NCBI RefSeq assembly: GCF_013113715.1
Contig: NZ_CP053344.1
Span: 434,001 to 498,000, forward strand
Length of the DNA: 64,000 bases
Direction: 5' to 3'
From: Herbiconiux sp. SALV-R1
Lineage (GTDB): Bacteria > Actinomycetota > Actinomycetes > Actinomycetales > Microbacteriaceae
A program made the translations under genes and the position numbers. A model generated the notes under the pieces. That model had not been told where the DNA came from. It saw nothing but the letters and a program-made list of their open reading frames with translations, and searched no databases. Of this stretch, positions 17,694-25,708 are shown one piece after another (the first letter of the stretch is position 1; every line of letters starts with the position of its first letter).

Positions 17694-18037
17694 CTGATGA
17701 TGCCGACGAGCTCGTGCCCGTCGATCACCGGCAGCCGGCGCACCTGATACTCCTGCATCACCCGGGGCGCCTCCCGCACGTCGTCGTCGGCGCCGACGGT
17801 CACCGGCTTGCCGTCGGCGAGCTCGCCCACCGTGGTGGCGCCGGGGTCGCGCCCCTCGGCCACCACCCTCACCACGATGTCGCGGTCGGTGATCATGCCG
17901 GCCAGCCTGCCGTCGTCACCGCAGATGGGGAGTGCCCCCACGTCGAGGTCGCGCATCAGCATGGCGGCCTCGGCCACGGTCTGACCGACCCCGGCGCACT
18001 GCGGGTCGGGGGTCATGATGTCGCGTGCGGCAGTCAT
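17621..18037 (-). CDS. Two-CBS-domain protein
   Basis: A 138-residue soluble protein made of two CBS motifs: DIMTPDPQCAGVGQTVAEAAMLM with LPICGDDGRLAGMITDRDIV, then TVGADDDVREAPRVMQEYQVRRLPVIDGHELVGIISQADVA. The paired domains usually bind adenine nucleotides and act as a stress-linked regulatory module. It lies 10 bp downstream of the manganese catalase on the same strand, a combination that suggests an oxidative or general stress operon. Its target is unknown. Confidence 0.92.
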   Translation of the reverse strand: MTAARDIMTPDPQCAGVGQTVAEAAMLMRDLDVGALPICGDDGRLAGMITDRDIVVRVVAEGRDPGATTVGELADGKPVTVGADDDVREAPRVMQEYQVRRLPVIDGHELVGIISQADVALSLSAAETGETVEEISEA

Positions 18038-18047
18038 CTCGCGCCCC

Positions 18048-18929
18048 CTACTTCGTGCTCAGCTTGTCTTTGATGACGCCCGCGGCCTTGTCGACGATGT
18101 TCGGCTTGGCATCGGTGCCGAAGAAGCGCGGGTCGGGCTGCGTCGGCGGCGGCATCGGCACCGTGTTCTGCGGCCCGTCGAGGTAGCTGAACTCGCCCTT
18201 GCCGTCGGGCGTGGGGCCCGAGGCCCAGCTTCCTTCGGCTGCGGCCTGCCCGTCGGAGAGGTTGATGTACTGGTACGCCACGTCGCGCTGCTCCTGCGAC
18301 AGCGGGAAGTTGCTCGGCACGGGCAGGTCTTCCTTCCCCTCGGCGCGCAGCTCGGCGGCGGCGGCGATCCACTGGTTCTGGTGCATCGTGTCGCGGGCGA
18401 GCAGGAACGACAGCAGGTCGCGCACTCCGTGGTCGTCGGTCATGTTGTAGAGGCGGGCCACCTGCAGCCGGCCCTGCATCTCGGCGTTGGCGTTCGCCGT
18501 GAAGTCGGCGAGCAGGTTGCCGCTCGCGGTGACGTACGACCCCTGCCACGGGTTGCCGTTGCTGTCGACCGGCCGCACACCCGCTCCGGCCACGATCGCC
18601 GACTGCACGTCGGTGCCCCCGATCACGGCGCCCAGCACGGGGTCGGCGGCGATCGCCGCCTCCGACTGCTCCACGGGCGCCTTCTCGAGCAGCTGCGCGA
18701 TCATCACCGCGATCATCTCGACGTGCCCGAACTCCTCGGCGCCGATGCCGAACAGGAGGTCTCGGTACTTGCCCGGCTCGTGAGCATTCCAGGCCTGGAA
18801 CCCGTACTGCATGGCGACGGTGATCTCTCCGTACTGACCGCCGAGCACCTCTTGGAAGCGCCTCGCGAACACCGCATCCGGCTTCGTCGGTGTCGCCTTG
18901 AACTGCATCTCCTGCTTGTGGAAGAACAC
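18048..18929 (-). CDS. Manganese (non-heme) catalase
   Basis: A 293-residue enzyme that disproportionates hydrogen peroxide using a dimanganese centre. Counting from the GTG at 18929 (MFFHKQEMQFKA), Glu35 (QYGEITV), Glu66 and His69 (EEFGHVE) match the numbering of the Lactobacillus plantarum enzyme. The remaining ligands appear as Glu in ANAEMQ and His in RDTMHQ. The C-terminus is extended and proline-rich (MPPPTQPDPRFFG), as in the actinobacterial and spore-coat relatives. The open frame continues upstream without family sequence, so the GTG is preferred. It is the first gene of an operon with the CBS protein. Confidence 0.93.
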   Translation of the reverse strand: MFFHKQEMQFKATPTKPDAVFARRFQEVLGGQYGEITVAMQYGFQAWNAHEPGKYRDLLFGIGAEEFGHVEMIAVMIAQLLEKAPVEQSEAAIAADPVLGAVIGGTDVQSAIVAGAGVRPVDSNGNPWQGSYVTASGNLLADFTANANAEMQGRLQVARLYNMTDDHGVRDLLSFLLARDTMHQNQWIAAAAELRAEGKEDLPVPSNFPLSQEQRDVAYQYINLSDGQAAAEGSWASGPTPDGKGEFSYLDGPQNTVPMPPPTQPDPRFFGTDAKPNIVDKAAGVIKDKLSTK

Positions 18930-19197
18930 GTCTCGCTCCGATTCTCTTGCTCTGTCGTCTCTGCCCGACGGGGTGCTCCCCGCCGCAGCTCGCACACTCG
19001 CGAACCTACGGATGCGCATCAGGCCGGCGAGGGGCTGGACACCCCGCCCGCCGAGGCGTACACGCGCGAGGCCGCCGCCGCCCCCGCCCGGATGCGCCGT
19101 GCCGCGAGCGCGGCGAACCGCCCGCCGTGTCAACCCCCGAGCGCATGCGCCTCCACCGGCCGAGCGTGGGCACAGGCACCGAGGTGGAGGAGACCGC
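18930..19197. other. Intergenic region, no gene seen
   Basis: This 268-bp divergent spacer separates the manganese catalase from a small plus-strand gene. It should hold both promoters. I see no convincing dyad, no paired promoter boxes and no reading frame with protein-like content. Confidence 0.5.
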
Positions 19198-19338
19198 ATG
19201 GGCACGAAGGCGATCACCGTCGCACTGGGCATGACCGGAGTGCCGGCCACCGCATCCGTCTGGGGGCTTGTGCGACGGTCGCGGCGACCGCACGGCGACG
19301 GGCGTGCCGGTCGCGGCTCGTCGGGACGGGCGGAGTGA
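19198..19338 (+). CDS. Small hypothetical protein upstream of a glycosyltransferase
   Basis: A 46-residue reading frame beginning MGTKAITVALGMTG with GGAGGAG 6 nt before the ATG. The first 24 residues could form one membrane helix or weak signal; the rest is Arg- and Gly-rich. Its stop overlaps the GTG start of the glycosyltransferase (GTGA at 19335-19338), so it may serve to couple translation. I recognise no family. It could be a leader with no product function. Confidence 0.4.
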   Translation: MGTKAITVALGMTGVPATASVWGLVRRSRRPHGDGRAGRGSSGRAE

Positions 19339-20132
19339 TCGGGGTTCTGCCGACGGTGTCGGTGGTGATCCCGGTGAAGGACGACGCGGAGCGGTTGCGG
19401 GTGTGCCTGGCGGCGCTCGGGCGGCAGGCGGTGACGCCGCTCGAGGTGGTCGTCGTCGACAACGGGTCGAGCGACGGCGGCGCCGCGACGGCGGCGGTCG
19501 CCGCCGCGGGCGGTGCGCGGCTCGTGCGGGAGGAGCGGCCCGGCATCCCGGCCGCGGCGGCGGCCGGGTACGACGCGGCCGTCGGCGAGGTGATCGCGCG
19601 GCTCGACGCCGACAGCATCCCGGGGCCGGGGTGGGTGAGGGAGGTCGCGCGGGCCGTCGCCTCGCGCCCGGCGGTGGGCGCGGTGACGGGCGGTGCCGAG
19701 TTCTCAGGTGGCCCGTGGGGGCTGCGCCGCGTCGGCGCGGCGGCGTACCTCGCGGCGTACCACGTGGCGCTGGGGCCGGCGCTCGGGCATCCGCCTCTGT
19801 TCGGGTCGAATCTCGCGATGCGGCGCACGGCGTGGGAGGCGGTGCGGTTCGCGGTGCACCGCGGCGACGCCGAGCTGCACGACGACCTCGACCTGTCGTT
19901 CCACCTCGGGCGGCTCGTCGGCGTGGCGTACGCGCCCGGCATCACGGTGCGGATCTCGCACCGCCCGCTCACCGATGCCGCGTCGCTGCGGCGCCGCTTC
20001 GCGCGCGGCTTCCGCACCGTGTTCACCCACTGGCCAGCCGAGCTGCCCTGGCACCGCTGGCGGGCGGTCGTGGCCCGTAGGCGCGCAGCCCGCGGTCGAA
20101 TCGTGTTGGACAGGCGGTGCGAGGCCGACTAG
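19335..20132 (+). CDS. Family 2 glycosyltransferase
   Basis: A 265-residue GT-A fold enzyme. The N-terminus VSVVIPVKDDAERLRVCL and VVVVDNGSSDGG bind the nucleotide sugar, RLDADSIPGPGW supplies the metal-binding DxD, and GSNLAMRRTAWE plus HDDLDLSFHLGRL form the acceptor and catalytic-base region. A basic C-terminus (RWRAVVARRRAARGR) could sit on the membrane; there is no clear transmembrane segment. GTG 19335 is the chosen start because it yields the strand-one motif at once and overlaps the upstream small gene. Sugar donor and acceptor are unknown; a lipid or wall glycan is plausible. Confidence 0.88.
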   Translation: MIGVLPTVSVVIPVKDDAERLRVCLAALGRQAVTPLEVVVVDNGSSDGGAATAAVAAAGGARLVREERPGIPAAAAAGYDAAVGEVIARLDADSIPGPGWVREVARAVASRPAVGAVTGGAEFSGGPWGLRRVGAAAYLAAYHVALGPALGHPPLFGSNLAMRRTAWEAVRFAVHRGDAELHDDLDLSFHLGRLVGVAYAPGITVRISHRPLTDAASLRRRFARGFRTVFTHWPAELPWHRWRAVVARRRAARGRIVLDRRCEAD

Positions 20133-20197
20133 TGTTGCACAGCCCGGCCACCCCCGGCCGGCACACGACACCCCGTTGACCTGGAGAGGACTGAGCC

Positions 20198-20299
20198 GTG
20201 AGCTATCTGCGCCGTCTCAGCACCCGTTCCTCCGGCGTTCGTTCGACCGAGCAGCAGAAGCAGCTCCGAGAACTGAACCCTCTCCAGCACCTCGCGTAA
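20198..20299 (+). CDS. 33-residue small ORF before rtcB
   Basis: GTG start with GGAGAGGA 8 nt upstream, product beginning MSYLRRLSTRSSGVRS and ending NPLQHLA, rich in Arg, Ser, Gln and Leu. The Shine-Dalgarno is better than that of many large genes here. A GC hairpin follows within 16 nt of the stop (20315-20345), then rtcB. I do not recognise a family. It could be a genuine micro-protein or a leader peptide. Confidence 0.5.
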   Translation: MSYLRRLSTRSSGVRSTEQQKQLRELNPLQHLA

Positions 20300-20314
20300 C
20301 GCGGCCGTCTTTAC

Positions 20315-20345
20315 ACGCCCCGAGACCGTGAGGATCCCGGGGCGT
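20315..20345 (+). terminator. Hairpin between the small ORF and rtcB
   Basis: ACGCCCCG (20315-20322) pairs exactly with CGGGGCGT (20338-20345) across a 15-nt loop. A weak TCGTCGTC tail follows rather than a T-run. It could end the upstream transcript or act as an attenuator for rtcB, which starts 82 bp later. Confidence 0.55.
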
Positions 20346-20427
20346 TCGTCGTCTCCCCACCCCTCGTGGCGGTGACGTGTCGAATCCCCGGGTGCCCCCA
20401 TCCGTTGGATTCCACACAGATAGAAAG

Positions 20428-21606
20428 ATGATGAAAGAGATCTCCACGCGCCTGCTCAGCTGGGCCAGCATCCTCGATGCGAAGGCCGAAGCGCAGGCGC
20501 GCACTACCTCGACGATGCCGTTCGTGTTCCCGCACGTCGCGCTGATGCCCGACGCCCACCTCGGGCTCGGGGCGACCGTCGGGTCGGTCATCCCCACCCT
20601 CGGGGCCGTGATGCCCGCGGCGGTGGGCGTCGACATCGGATGCGGCATGATCGCCGTGCGCACCAAGTTCCGCCTCGACGACGCCAGCGGCGAGGGGCGG
20701 GAGCTGCGGGTGCTGCGTGAGCAGATCGAGCGGGCCATCCCCGTCTCGGCCGGCGCGCACAACAACCGCATCGTCGCCACCGCCCAGCCGCGAGTCGCGG
20801 AGCTCGAGGCGCTCGCCGAGGAGGCGGGCTTCGACCCCGCCCAGGCGCTCGGCCGGTGGCGCGAGCAGCTCGGCACGCTCGGCAGCGGCAACCACTTCAT
20901 CGAGGTGAGCGTCGACGAGTCGGATCGGCTGTGGCTGTTCCTGCACTCCGGTAGCCGCGGCGTCGGCAACCGCATCGCGCAGCGCCACATCAAGGTCGCC
21001 CAGAAGGCGATGGCGAAATGGTGGATCGAGCTGCCCGACCCCGACCTCGCCTACCTCGTCGAGGGCACGCCCGAGTTCGACCGGTACATCGCCGAACTGC
21101 GGTGGGCGCAGCACTACGCGCTGCTCAACCGCGAGGAGATGATGGACCGCGTTGCCCGCCAGTTCGGTGACTGGATGGGCGCATCCGTCATCGAGGAGGA
21201 GCGCATCAACTGCCACCACAACTTCACCCAGAAGGAAACCCACTGGGGCAAGAGCGTGTGGCTGTCGAGGAAGGGTGCGATCTCGGCGCGGGCCGGTGAG
21301 CTCGGGCTCATTCCCGGATCGATGGGTACGGCGTCGTACGTGGTGGAGGGGCTCGGCAACGCGGCGGCGCTGCACTCCTCGCCGCACGGCGCGGGGCGTG
21401 AGTACTCGAGGAGCGCCGCCCGCAAGACGTTCACTCACGAACAGTTGCGGGAGGCGATGGCGGGCATCGAGTACCGCGACACCGACGCGTTCCTCGATGA
21501 GATCCCGGCGGCGTACAAGCCGATCGACCAGATCATGGCCGACGCCGCCGACCTCGTCACCATCCGCCACCGCCTCCGCCAGCTCGTCAACGTGAAGGGC
21601 GACTGA
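20428..21606 (+). CDS. rtcB: RtcB RNA-splicing ligase
   Basis: A 392-residue GTP-dependent ligase that joins RNA 2',3'-cyclic phosphate or 3'-phosphate ends to 5'-OH ends in RNA repair and tRNA splicing. Conserved blocks in order: MPDAHLGLGATVG, GVDIGCGM (metal-binding Asp and Cys), GSGNHFIE, HSGSRGVG, NCHHN, GSMGTASYVV and HGAGREYSR, whose His320 should be the guanylated residue. ATG 20428 is preferred over the in-frame GTG at 20377, which lacks family sequence. No rtcA, archease or rtcR lies beside it. The only linked feature is the upstream small ORF and hairpin. Confidence 0.95.
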   Translation: MMKEISTRLLSWASILDAKAEAQARTTSTMPFVFPHVALMPDAHLGLGATVGSVIPTLGAVMPAAVGVDIGCGMIAVRTKFRLDDASGEGRELRVLREQIERAIPVSAGAHNNRIVATAQPRVAELEALAEEAGFDPAQALGRWREQLGTLGSGNHFIEVSVDESDRLWLFLHSGSRGVGNRIAQRHIKVAQKAMAKWWIELPDPDLAYLVEGTPEFDRYIAELRWAQHYALLNREEMMDRVARQFGDWMGASVIEEERINCHHNFTQKETHWGKSVWLSRKGAISARAGELGLIPGSMGTASYVVEGLGNAAALHSSPHGAGREYSRSAARKTFTHEQLREAMAGIEYRDTDAFLDEIPAAYKPIDQIMADAADLVTIRHRLRQLVNVKGD

Positions 21607-21640
21607 GTTCGCGGCCCGCCGGGGTGGGTGCCGCTCCGCG

Positions 21641-21680
21641 GCCCCGCCCCCGGCGTCGCTGGCGCGACGGCGGGCGGGGC
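21641..21680. terminator. Bidirectional hairpin between convergent genes
   Basis: GCCCCGCCC (21641-21649) pairs with GGGCGGGGC (21672-21680), with an inner CGTCGC/GCGACG stem. It sits between the rtcB stop and the convergent dehydrogenase stop and could serve both. Confidence 0.6.
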
Positions 21681-21689
21681 GCGCAGGGG

Positions 21690-22736
21690 TCAGCGCATGG
21701 TGTCCCAGAGGGGTTTGAGGCGCATGAGTTGTTCGTCGCGCCAGCGGACTCGGTCGGGCCACGACTCGAGGGGGAGGGCGGCGCGGCGCTGGGCGACGGC
21801 GGTGGCGACGAGGTCGGGGGTCCAGGGGTCGTGCTGGCCGCGTTCGGCGCCCATGCGTTCGTAGGCGGGGCCCATCTTCTCGGCGTGCGACTCGAGGCCG
21901 CCGCGGGTGTTGAGGTCGACGGTCTCGAAGGGTCCGATGAAGCTCCAGCGGCGGCCGAGGCCGCTGCGCACCACCTCGTCGATGTCGTCGACCGTCGCCA
22001 CGCCGTCGCGCACGAGCGCGTACGCCTCGCGCAGCACCGCGCCCTGCAACCGGTTGAAGAGGAACCCCTCCACCTCTTTGCGCACGAACACGGGCCGCAG
22101 CCCGGCGGCGCGGTAGAGCTCGGCGGCGCGCTCGAGTAGCTCGGGGTCGGTCGCGGGGGTGGGCACGAGCTCGATCACCGAGAGCAGGTACGGCGGGTTG
22201 CCCGGGTGCGCGACGATCACCCGCGCCGCCAGCGCCGGGTCGTCGCCCGCGATGCTGCTCGGCACGATCGCCGAGCTCGAACTCGCCAGCACAGCGGATG
22301 CGGGGGCCGCCTCCGCGACGGATGCGAACAGCTCCCGCTTCAGCTCCAACCGCTCCGGAGCACACTCCTGCACAAGCTCGACGTCGGCGACCGCTGTCCC
22401 CAGATCGGCCTCGAACGAGACGCGGTCGGCGATCGTGCGGGGAGACTGGTCGCCGAGCAGCCCGTGGGTGGCCAGCAGCTCGAGCCGCTCGGCGAGCTCC
22501 CCGCGAGCCCGCTCGAACGCCTCGGGAAACGCATCCCACACCCGCACCGCGAACCCTGCCCCCGCGAACAGCACCGCGAACGCCACCCCGATCGACCCGG
22601 CCCCCGCGATCGCGACCACCCGCTCCCGACCACCACGCGCATCCATCGCCGGCGCGGGCTCCGCGGAGGCGGAAGTCGGCGCCGGCGCGGGCACCGCAGA
22701 GGCGGGAGCCGGGGACGACGAGGGGGGCGGGGTCAC
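21690..22736 (-). CDS. 3-hydroxyacyl-CoA/L-gulonate 3-dehydrogenase family protein
   Basis: A 348-residue NAD-dependent dehydrogenase. After a Pro/Ala-rich leader of about 38 residues comes the Rossmann motif GAGSIGVAFAVLFAGAGF, then VQECAPERLELKRELF, ASSSSAIVPS and HPGNPPYLLSVIELVP. The C-terminal helical domain reads EVEGFLFNRLQGAVLREAYALV and GLGRRWSFIGPFETVDLNT. The last features are closest to lambda-crystallin, L-gulonate 3-dehydrogenase and carnitine dehydrogenase rather than to beta-oxidation enzymes. The GTG start overlaps the alcohol dehydrogenase stop (GTGA). It is third in an operon with an aldehyde and an alcohol dehydrogenase; it probably oxidises a 3-hydroxy acid. Confidence 0.88.
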   Translation of the reverse strand: MTPPPSSSPAPASAVPAPAPTSASAEPAPAMDARGGRERVVAIAGAGSIGVAFAVLFAGAGFAVRVWDAFPEAFERARGELAERLELLATHGLLGDQSPRTIADRVSFEADLGTAVADVELVQECAPERLELKRELFASVAEAAPASAVLASSSSAIVPSSIAGDDPALAARVIVAHPGNPPYLLSVIELVPTPATDPELLERAAELYRAAGLRPVFVRKEVEGFLFNRLQGAVLREAYALVRDGVATVDDIDEVVRSGLGRRWSFIGPFETVDLNTRGGLESHAEKMGPAYERMGAERGQHDPWTPDLVATAVAQRRAALPLESWPDRVRWRDEQLMRLKPLWDTMR

Positions 22737-24061
22737 ACCGTCCACCAGGTGCGGTCGGCGGCGTAGGCGTGTTCGAGGATGGTGAGGACGTCGTCGCGGG
22801 TGAGGTCGCGGGGGTTGTTGGCGGTGAGGCGGGTGGCGAGGAGGGCCTGGTCGGCGACGAAGCCGAAATCGTCGGGCGACAACCCGAGCGTCTTCAGGTC
22901 GAGCGGGGCGCCGAGCGCTTCGAGCAGCGCCTCGATGCGCAGGATGCCGGCGTGCGCCTGCTCCACCAGCGGCGATGCGGGGTCGGCGACCCCGAGGATG
23001 CGCCCGATCTCGGCGAACTCCGCCACCCGCTCGGGCAGGTTGAAGCGCATGATCGACGGCAGCAGCGCGCTGATGCCGAACCCGTGCGGCGTGTGCGTGA
23101 GATTGCCGATCGCGCCCTGCACCGCGTGCGCCCCCGCCGTGCCCGCCGTGTTGATCGACATGCCGGCGCAGTACGCCGCGAGCATCGTGTCCGAGCGCGC
23201 GGCGAGGTCTGACGGGTCGGCGACCACGGCCTCGAGCGAGGTGTTCAACAACTCGAGACCCTGCCGTGCGAACACATCCGTCAACCGGTTCTTGCCCGCG
23301 TAGAGCTTCGTGTCGAGGTCGTCGGGGCTCGGGTTCTTCACCCGCCCGGTGAACGCCTCGACGAGGTGGGAGAGCGCATCCGCCCCGGTCGCCGCGGTGA
23401 GCCCGGGTGGGCAGCTCACGGTGAGCTCGGGGTCGATGACGGCGGTGTGCGCCTCGAGGAACGGGCTCGCCACCCCGATCTTCATGCCGCGATCCTTGTC
23501 GAACACCACCGAGATGCACGTCACCTCGGCACCCGTGCCACCCGTCGTGGGCACCGTGACGACCGGCACCCCGGGGCCCGGCACCAGGAACTCGCCGTAG
23601 TAGTCGCGCACGTCTCCGCCGTTCGCGAGCACGATGGAGACGACCTTGGCGAGATCCATGCAGGAGCCGCCGCCGATGCCGAGGATGGCGTCGACCTCGG
23701 TGTGCCCGAAGCGCTCCACCACCGCGACGACGTCTTCGCGGGGCAGATCGGGCTCCGCCTCGGCGTAGATCGACACCTGCACCCCGACCGCCTCGATCGC
23801 AGCGATGATCTCGAGGAACTCGGGCGTGGTGGCCATGCGCGCATCCGTCGTCACCAGCAGGTGCTTCGCGATGGCCCGCACGATGTAGGGCAGCTGCCGG
23901 CGCTGGCCCGGGCCGAAGAGCACGGTCTTCGGTTGACGCAGGATGCCCAGGGCAGGCCCCACCGGCGAGGTCGACGAGGGGCTGGCGGCGGGCGCGGCGT
24001 CGGGCCCGGCGGCAGGCGCGGCGTCGGCCGCCGAGGTCCCGGATGCGGTGGTCGTGCTCAT
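22733..24061 (-). CDS. Iron-containing alcohol dehydrogenase
   Basis: A 442-residue group III alcohol dehydrogenase. An Ala/Pro/Thr-rich leader of about 40 residues precedes the domain start TVLFGPGQRRQLP. Diagnostic blocks are DAILGIGGGSCMDLAKVVSI (NAD site), PVVTVPTTGGTGAEVT, and the metal-site region DALSHLVEAFTG with the later His in GAHAVQGAIGNLTHTPHG. The family includes 4-hydroxybutyrate and lactaldehyde dehydrogenases. It starts 3 bp after the aldehyde dehydrogenase stop, so alcohol to aldehyde to acid is a natural two-step reading. Oxidation of 4-hydroxybutyrate is one candidate, given that the partner is SSADH-like. Confidence 0.92.
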   Translation of the reverse strand: MSTTTASGTSAADAAPAAGPDAAPAASPSSTSPVGPALGILRQPKTVLFGPGQRRQLPYIVRAIAKHLLVTTDARMATTPEFLEIIAAIEAVGVQVSIYAEAEPDLPREDVVAVVERFGHTEVDAILGIGGGSCMDLAKVVSIVLANGGDVRDYYGEFLVPGPGVPVVTVPTTGGTGAEVTCISVVFDKDRGMKIGVASPFLEAHTAVIDPELTVSCPPGLTAATGADALSHLVEAFTGRVKNPSPDDLDTKLYAGKNRLTDVFARQGLELLNTSLEAVVADPSDLAARSDTMLAAYCAGMSINTAGTAGAHAVQGAIGNLTHTPHGFGISALLPSIMRFNLPERVAEFAEIGRILGVADPASPLVEQAHAGILRIEALLEALGAPLDLKTLGLSPDDFGFVADQALLATRLTANNPRDLTRDDVLTILEHAYAADRTWWTV

Positions 24062-24064
24062 GAT

Positions 24065-25615
24065 TCAGTCCAGTCCTTTGCTCTCATCGACGGTGATGGC
24101 GAGGTATTTCGGTTCGAGGAACTCGTAGATGGCGTCGTGCCCGCCCTCGCGCCCGAGGCCGGAGGACTTCACGCCGCCGAAAGCCGCCGCAGGATCGGCC
24201 ATGATGCCGCGGTTGATGCCCACCATGCCAGAGTCGAGCCGCTCGCTCACCGCGATCGCCCGCGACAGGTCGCGTGTGAAGACGTAAGCGGCGAGCCCGT
24301 AGCTCGTGTCGTTGGCGACCCGGATGGCCTCGGCGGTGGAGTCGACCGTGTAGATCGTGGCGATGGGGGCGAACAGCTCCTGGTTGCACACGTCGTTGTC
24401 GCGGTCGTTGATCTTGAACACGGTGGGCTCGAAGAAGTAGCCCTCGCGGTCGAGCGGTGAGCCTCCGGTGAGCAGCTCGGAATCGATGTCGCTCAGAGCC
24501 GCCACCAGAGAGGCCACCCCGTCGCGCTGCTTCGCCGAGATGATCGGCCCCACGTCGACCCCCTCCGTGAAGCCGTCACCCACGGTCAGCTCGCGGGTCA
24601 GCTCGACGAAGCGCCGCGTGAACTCCTCCGCCACCGCGCTGTGCACGATGATGCGGTTCGCCGCCACGCATGCCTGCCCCGCGTTGCGGAACTTGCACAG
24701 GATCGCCTGCTGCGCCGCGAGCTCCACGTCGGCGTCGTCGAGCACGACGAACGGCCCGTCGCCGCCGAGTTCCATCGACGCGTTCACGATGCCGGGTGCC
24801 GCCTGCTTCAGCAGGGTGCTGCCGACCCCGGTCGACCCGGTGAAGCTCACCTTGCGGAGCCGCGCATCCGCCATCACCGCCGCCGAGACGTCGGCCGAGC
24901 GGGTGGTGTGCACGAGGTTCACGACCCCGGGCGGGAAGCCCGCGTCGTGCAGCGCCTCGACGAAGAGGGCGCAGGTGAGCGGCGTCTCCTTCGCCGACTT
25001 CACCACGACCGTGCATCCGGCGCCGAGCGCGGCCCCCGCCTTGCGCGCGATCATGAGCAGCGGAAAGTTCCACGGTGTGATGAGCAGCGACGGCCCGACG
25101 GGCTGGTGCGTGGTGACGACCCGGTAGCCGCCGCGCGACCCCTCGGCGTAGGTGCCGTGCAGGTGCGCGACCTGCTCGGCGTACCAGAGGAAGAAGTCGG
25201 TCGAGAGCTGGAACTCGCCGCGCGCCTCGGCCAGCGGCTTGCCGCTCTCGAGCGTCATCGTCTCGACGATGGCGTCGGCCCGCGACATGAGCACCGCGTA
25301 GGCGCGGTGGAAGAGGTTGGCGCGGTCGCGCGGAGCGACGTGCCGCCAGGCGTCTTGCGCCCGGTCGGCGGCGTCGAGTGCCGCGAGGGCGTCGGATGCG
25401 GTGCCGTCGGCCACCTGCGCGATCACACCACCGGTGGCCGGGTCGATCACCTCGAACGTCGATTCGACGGGCAGCCAGTCGCCGTCGAGGTAGAGGCCCG
25501 TGGGGATCGTGTGCCCCCGCAGCTGGGCCGAGGCGCGCGTGGAGCCGGTGCGCGCATCCGTCGTGTTCGTCGCGCCCGTCGCATCCGTCGCCGGCTCGGT
25601 GGTGAGAGTCGTCAT
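24065..25615 (-). CDS. NAD(P)-dependent aldehyde dehydrogenase, succinate-semialdehyde type
   Basis: A 516-residue aldehyde dehydrogenase. After about 40 low-complexity residues come LYLDGDWLPVES, ITPWNFPLLMIARKAG, SFTGSTGVGSTLLKQAA, the general-base Glu in MELGGDGPFVVLDDADV, and the nucleophilic Cys in KFRNAGQACVAANR. PTVF and SGLGREGGHDAIYEFLEPKY end the domain. The RNAGQxC and SGLGREGG signatures are those of the succinate-semialdehyde dehydrogenase branch. ATG 25615 is the first gene start of the operon; a GntR gene diverges from it with a dyad between them. Carboxylate product identity is inferred only. Confidence 0.93.
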   Translation of the reverse strand: MTTLTTEPATDATGATNTTDARTGSTRASAQLRGHTIPTGLYLDGDWLPVESTFEVIDPATGGVIAQVADGTASDALAALDAADRAQDAWRHVAPRDRANLFHRAYAVLMSRADAIVETMTLESGKPLAEARGEFQLSTDFFLWYAEQVAHLHGTYAEGSRGGYRVVTTHQPVGPSLLITPWNFPLLMIARKAGAALGAGCTVVVKSAKETPLTCALFVEALHDAGFPPGVVNLVHTTRSADVSAAVMADARLRKVSFTGSTGVGSTLLKQAAPGIVNASMELGGDGPFVVLDDADVELAAQQAILCKFRNAGQACVAANRIIVHSAVAEEFTRRFVELTRELTVGDGFTEGVDVGPIISAKQRDGVASLVAALSDIDSELLTGGSPLDREGYFFEPTVFKINDRDNDVCNQELFAPIATIYTVDSTAEAIRVANDTSYGLAAYVFTRDLSRAIAVSERLDSGMVGINRGIMADPAAAFGGVKSSGLGREGGHDAIYEFLEPKYLAITVDESKGLD

Positions 25616-25630
25616 TGATTCCGTCCCTTC

Positions 25631-25657
25631 GGATAATCTCGTATTACGATAAGATCC
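25631..25657. promoter_or_regulatory. Candidate GntR operator between divergent genes
   Basis: A perfect 11-bp core, TCGTATTACGA (25639-25649), is embedded in a wider dyad that begins GGAT at 25631 and ends ATCC at 25657, symmetrical about 25644. It lies between the aldehyde dehydrogenase start (minus) and the GntR start (plus), the expected place for the GntR protein to bind. AT content is higher than in its surroundings. Confidence 0.6.
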
Positions 25658-25708
25658 GAATACGGCCCCCGGGGTCGAGTGTGTCAGATTGAGATCGAGG
25701 GAGATCGG

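Noticed and set aside
20370-20405. Sequence GTCGAATCCCCGGGTGCCCCCA resembles a tRNA T-loop and acceptor end
   Set aside because: No matching acceptor strand, D-arm or anticodon arm lies upstream, and the T-stem does not pair. It is taken as chance similarity before rtcB.
20377-20427. Upstream GTG extension of rtcB
   Set aside because: The added residues (MSNPRVPPSVGFHTDRK) are not part of RtcB proteins, and no Shine-Dalgarno precedes the GTG.
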